NCBI GenBank assembly: GCA_947579665.1
Contig: OX388341.1
Span: 4,402,001 to 4,466,000, forward strand
Direction: 5' to 3'
From: Sympetrum striolatum
Taxonomy: Eukaryota; Arthropoda; Insecta; Odonata; Libellulidae
Length of the DNA: 64,000 nucleotides
The number at the start of each line of letters is the position of its first letter. The first letter of the stretch is position 1. Made by a program: the position numbers and the translations under genes. The notes beneath the pieces are model-generated. The model ran no database searches and had not been told where the DNA came from. It worked only from the letters and a program-made list of their open reading frames with translations. Shown here piece by piece: positions 59,601-64,000 of this stretch.

Positions 59601-62600
59601 TAAAATTGATAAATCGCTAAAATTCTCCGTTTTCGACGTTATTTTTGATCAAAATGCAAGAAAATGACGAAAATTTAGGAAAAAAAGGGGATTATAATTG
59701 ATAAATCGCAAAAATTCTCCGTTTTCGATACTTTTTTTGATCAAAATGCAAGAAAATGACGAAAATTAAGGAAAAAAAGGGGTTTAATTTGATAAATCGC
59801 TAAAATTCTCCGTTATCGATGCCTTTTTCGATCATAAATCAAGAAAAGGACGAAAATTAAGGAAAAAAAGGGGATAAAAATTGAAATTTCGCTAAAATTC
59901 TCCGTTTTTGATGCTTTTCTTAATCAAAAAGCAAGAAAATGACGAAAATTAAGGAAGAAAATGGGATAAAAATTGAAATTTCGCTAAAATTCTCAGTTTT
60001 TGATGCTTTTTTTGATCAAAATGCATGAAAATGACGAAAATTAAGGAAAAAAGGGGAGTAAAATTGATAAATCGAAAAAAAATTCTCCGTTTTCGGTGCT
60101 TTCTTGATCAAAATGCAAGAAAATGACGAAAATTAAGGAAAAAAAGGGGTTTAATTTGATAAATCGCTAAAATTCTCCGTTTTCGATGCCTTTTTCGATC
60201 ATAAATCAAGAAAAGGACGAAAATTAAGGAAAAAGAGGGGATAAAAATTGAAATTTCGCTAAAATTCTCCGTTTTTGATGCTTTTCTTAATCAAAAAGCA
60301 AGAAAATGACGAAAATTAAGGAAAAAAAGGGGATAAAAATTGAAATTTCGCTAAAATTCTCTGTTATTGATGCTTTTTTTTATCAAAATGCAAGAAAATG
60401 ACGAAAATTAAGGAACAAAAGGGGATAAAGATTTAATTTTCGTTAAAATTCTCCGTTTTCGACGCTATTTTTGATCAAAATGCAAGAAAATTTAGGAAAA
60501 AAAGGGAATTAAAATTGGTAAATCGCTAAATTTTTCCGTTTTCGATGCTTTTTTTATCAAAATGCAAGAAAATGACGAAAATTAAGGAAAAAAAGGGGAT
60601 AAAAATTGAAATTTCGCTAAAATCTCCAGTTTTCGATGCTTTTTTTGATCATAAATCAAGAAAATGACGAAAATTAAGGAAAAAACGGGGTATAAAATTA
60701 AATTTCGCTAAAATTCTCCGTTTTCGATGCTTTTTTTGATCAAAATGCAAGAAAATGACGAAAATTAAGGAAAAAAAGGGGACTAAAATTGATAAATCGC
60801 TAAAATTCTCCGTTTTCGGTGCTTTTTTTGATCAAAATGCAAGAAAATGACGAAAATTTAGGAAAAAAAGGGGATAACAATGGAAATTTTGCTAAGATCT
60901 TCAGTTTTCGATGCTTTTTTTGATCATAAATCAAGAAAAGGACGAAAATTAAGGAAAAAAAGAAATAAGAATTGAAATTTCGCTAAAATTCACAGTATTC
61001 GATCCTTTTTTTTATCAAAATGCAAGAAAATTACGAGAATTGAGGAAAAAAAGGGGATAAAAATTCTCAGTTATCCATGCTTTTTTTGATCAAAATGCAA
61101 GAAAATGACGAAAATTTAAGAAAGAAATGGATAAAAATTGAAATTTCGCAAAAATTCTCCGTTTTCGTTGCTTTTTCTGATCAAAATGCAAGAAAATGAC
61201 GAAAATTAAGGAAAAAAATGGGGTGAAAAATGAAATTTCGCTAAAATTCTCCGTTTTCGATGCTTTTTTTGATCAAAATGCAAGAAAATTACGAAAATTA
61301 ATGGAAATAGGGGATAAAAATTGAAATTTCGCTAAAATTCTCCGTTTTCGTTGCTTTTTCTGATCAAAATGCAAGAAAATGACGAAAATTAAAGAAAAAA
61401 AGGGGTTTAAATTGATACATCGCTAAAGTTCTCCGTTTTCGACGCTATTTTTGATCATTATGCAAGAAAATGACGAAAATTTAGGAAAAAAAGGGAATTA
61501 AAATTGATAAATCGCTAAAATTCTCCGTTTTCGATACTTTTTTTGATCAAAATGCAAGAAAATGACGAAAATTAATGAAAAAAAGGGGATAAAAATAGAA
61601 ATTTCGCTAAAATTCTCCGTTTTCGTTGCTTTTTCTGATCAAAAGCAAGAAAATGACGAAAATTAAGAAATTAAGAGGAAAAAAATTGAAAATTTTCTAA
61701 AAATATCTAATTTGTTTCTGTTTTTCATATTATCTCGATAAAATAAGGAGAATTAAGAAAAAAAGGGGATTAAAATTGAAATTTCGCTAAAATTCTCCAT
61801 TTTCGTTGCTTTTTCTGATGAAAATGCAAGAAAATGAAAAAAATTAAGGGAAAAAAAGGGGGTTAAAATCGATATTTCGCTAAAATTCTCCGTTTTTGAT
61901 ATTTTTCTTTATCAAAAAGCAAGAAAATGACGAAAATTTAGGAAAAAATGGGATAAAAATTGAAATTTCGCTAAAATTCTCAGTTTTTGATGCTTTTTTT
62001 GATCAAAATGCAAGAAAATGACGAAAATTAAGGAAAAAAGGGGATAAAAATTTAAATGTCGCTAAAATTCTCCGTTTTTGATGCTTTTTTTATCAAAATG
62101 ATAGAAAATGACGAAAATTTAAGAAAAAAAGGGGATTAAAATTGATAAATCGCTAAAATTCTCCGTTTTCGATTCTTTTTTTTTTATCAAAATGCACGAA
62201 AATGACGAAAATTAAGGAAAAAAAGGGAATAAAAATTAAAATTTCGCAAAATTCTCCGTTTTCGATGCTTTTTTTGATCAAAATGCTAGAAAATGAAAAA
62301 AATAAGGAAAAAAAGGGGATTAAAATTGAAATTTCGCTAAAATTCTCCGTTTTCGATGCTTTTTTTGATCAAAATGCAAGGAAATGACGAAAATTAAGGG
62401 AAAAAGGGGAATAAAATTGATAAATCGCTAAAATTCTCCGTTTTCGGTGCTTTTTTTGATAAATTTAAGAAAATGACGAAAATTAAGGAAAAAAAGGGGA
62501 TAAAAATGGAAATTTCGCTAAAATCTTCAGTTTTCGATGCTTTTTTTGATCATAAATCAAGAAAAGGACGAAAATTAAGGAAAAAAAGGGGATAAGAATT

Positions 62601-64000
62601 GAAATTTCGCTAAAATTCACAGTATTCGATCCTTTTTTTGATCAAAATGCAAGAAAATTACGAGAATTGAGGAAAACAAGGGGATCAAAATTCTCAGTTA
62701 TCCATGCTTTTTTTGATCAAAATGCAATAAAATGACGGAAATTAAAGAAAAAAAGGGGATAAAAATTGAAATTTCGCTAAAATTCTCCGTTTTCGTTGCT
62801 TTTTCTGATCAAAATGCAAGAAAATGACGAAAATTAAGGAAAAAAGGGGGTGAAAAATGAAATTTCGCTATAAATCTCCGTTTTCGATCCTTTTTTTTAT
62901 CAAAATGCAAGATAATGACGAAAATTAATGGAAAAAAGGGGATAAAAATTGAAATTTCGCCAAAATCTTCAGTTTTCGATGCTTTTTTTGATCATAAATC
63001 AAGAAAAGGACGAAAATTAAGGAAAAAAAAGGGGATAAAAATTGAATTTTCGTTAAAATTCTCCGTTTTCGACGCTTTTCTTGATCAAAATGCAAGAAAA
63101 TTTAGGAAAAAAAGGGAATTAAAATTGGTAAATCGCTAAAATCCTCCGTTTTCCACGCTATTTTTGATCAAAATGCAAGAAAATGACGAAAATTTAGGAA
63201 AAAAAGGGGATTAAAATTGATAAATCGCTAAAATTCTCCGTTTTCGATACTTTTTTTAATCAAAAAGCAAGAAAATGACGAAAATTAGGGAAAAAAAGGG
63301 GATTAAAATTGATAAATCGCTAAAATTCTCCGTTTTCGATACTTTATTGATCAAAATGCAAGAAAATGACGAAAATTAAGGAAAAAAAGGGGATTAAAAT
63401 TGAAATTTCACTAAAATTCTCCGTTTTCGATCCTTTTATTGATCATAATGCAAGAAAATGACGAGAATTAAGGAAAAAAAGGGGATAAAAATTCTCAGTT
63501 TTCCATGCTTTTTTTTATCAAAATGCAAAGAAATGACGAAAATTAAAGAAAAAAAAGGGGATAAAAATAGAAATTTCGCTAAAATTCTCCGTTTCTGATG
63601 CTTTTCTTTATCAAAAAGCAAGAAAATGACGATAATTAAGGAAAAAAATGGGATAAAAATTGAAATTTCGCTAAAATTCTCCGTTTTCGACGCTTTTCTT
63701 GATCAAAATGCAAGAAAATGACGAAATTAAGGAAAAAAAGGGGTTTAAATTGATAAATCGCTAAAATTCTCCGTTTTCGACGCTTTTCTTGATCAAAATG
63801 CAAGAATATGACGAAAATTAAGGAAAAAAGGGGTTTCAATTGATAAATCGTTAAAGTTCTCCGTTTTCGACGCTATTTTTGATCATTATGCAAGAAAATG
63901 ACGAAAATTTAGGAAAAAAAGGGAATTAAAATTGATAAATCGCTAAAATTCTCCGTTTTCGATCCTTTTTTTGATCAAAATGCAAGAAAATGACGAGAAT

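Larger units (their letters stand above)
25726..64000 (+). repeat. Satellite family B, 92-bp monomer, about 415 tandem copies, open at window end
   Basis: The typical unit is exactly 92 bp. It starts GAAATTTCGCTAAAATTCTC, continues CGTTTTCGATGCTTTTTTTG, has the palindrome TTTTGATCAAAA at about monomer position 36-47, then TGCAAGAAAATGACGAAAAT and a tail of AAGGAAAAAAAGGGGATAAA type. All copies are head to tail in one direction. Many recurring subfamilies exist, for example GATAAATCGC, TTCGACGTTATTTTTG, TTCGATGCCTTTTTTGATCA with TAAATCAAGAAAAGGACG, TTCGGTGCTTTTCTTG, TTTATCAAAAAGC and TGATTATAATAC. It shares its 5' third and its A/G-rich tail with family A, so the two are homologous. No gene is present, and because 92 is not a multiple of 3 frames do not stay open. 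Confidence 0.98.

Noticed and set aside
25699..63839. Open frames with words such as KGIKIEISLKFSVFDAFFDQ or RRILAKFQFLSPFF
   Set aside because: Translations of family-B monomers on either strand; no start context, no domain, and identical copies (39960 and 42213) come from array duplication.
10690..64000. CRISPR array, because of regular spacing
   Set aside because: Whole units are similar with no unique spacers, the context is eukaryotic, and units are 92 bp tandem repeats.
25726..64000. CENP-B-box-like motif starting TTTCGCTAAAATT
   Set aside because: The TTCG and A positions fit, but the required CGGG block is absent, so it does not match the box.
25726..64000. TTAGG-type insect telomere repeat
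   Set aside because: AATTTAGG occurs only singly within some monomers; no tandem TTAGG run exists.
25726..64000. G-quadruplex from the GGGG in each B unit
   Set aside because: The runs are about 88 bases apart, too far for a normal quadruplex loop.

Overview
The window is nuclear DNA of an animal, most likely an arthropod and plausibly an insect. The evidence is a BiP/HSP70-like pseudogene that keeps two GT-AG introns, a decayed RTE-like non-LTR retrotransposon, a broken hAT (ZMYM1-like) transposase, a compound insert built like a DINE/Helentron-associated element, and very AT-rich DNA that keeps its CpGs. The species cannot be named from sequence alone. I see no intact protein-coding gene.

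Layout. 1-10.69 kb is a graveyard of old genes and transposons. It starts with a BiP pseudogene (38-1054), followed by mostly featureless AT-rich DNA with two splice-delimited exon-like islands (4170-4343 and 5644-5812). Next come a near-perfect 72-bp-arm hairpin (5851-6010) and a foldback-like element with arms of about 0.6 kb (6175-8449), whose right arm is split by an RTE-like reverse-transcriptase relic (about 7130-8087). A GC-rich hAT-type end lies at about 8491-8548, a TGGCGA-rich patch at about 8980-9325, and a complete tRNA-shaped sequence inside a 16-bp inverted repeat at 10084-10208. The stretch closes with a hAT transposase relic (10340-10689) that runs straight into satellite DNA.

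10.69-64.0 kb is one almost continuous head-to-tail satellite array that is still running at the window edge. It contains two related families with monomers of about 92 bp. Family A (10690-24003 and 25066-25700) carries a TAATATCTCGATAAAATGAG core. Family B (25726-64000) carries a TTTTGATCAAAATGC core. All units point the same way. A 1.06-kb mobile insert (24004-25065) interrupts family A inside a monomer. The A-to-B switch runs through a hybrid unit, the outermost left unit is also an A/B mosaic, and A-like units are embedded in B. Family B shows higher-order repeats of about 2157, 2253 and 5583 bp, with single-monomer deletion and single-monomer replacement events between copies.

No gene set works together here. 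The interest lies in how the array evolves (edge units, hybrid junction, higher-order copies, slippage deletions, apparent conversion), its phased A-tracts and dyads, and the tRNA-like and hairpin structures in the left flank.
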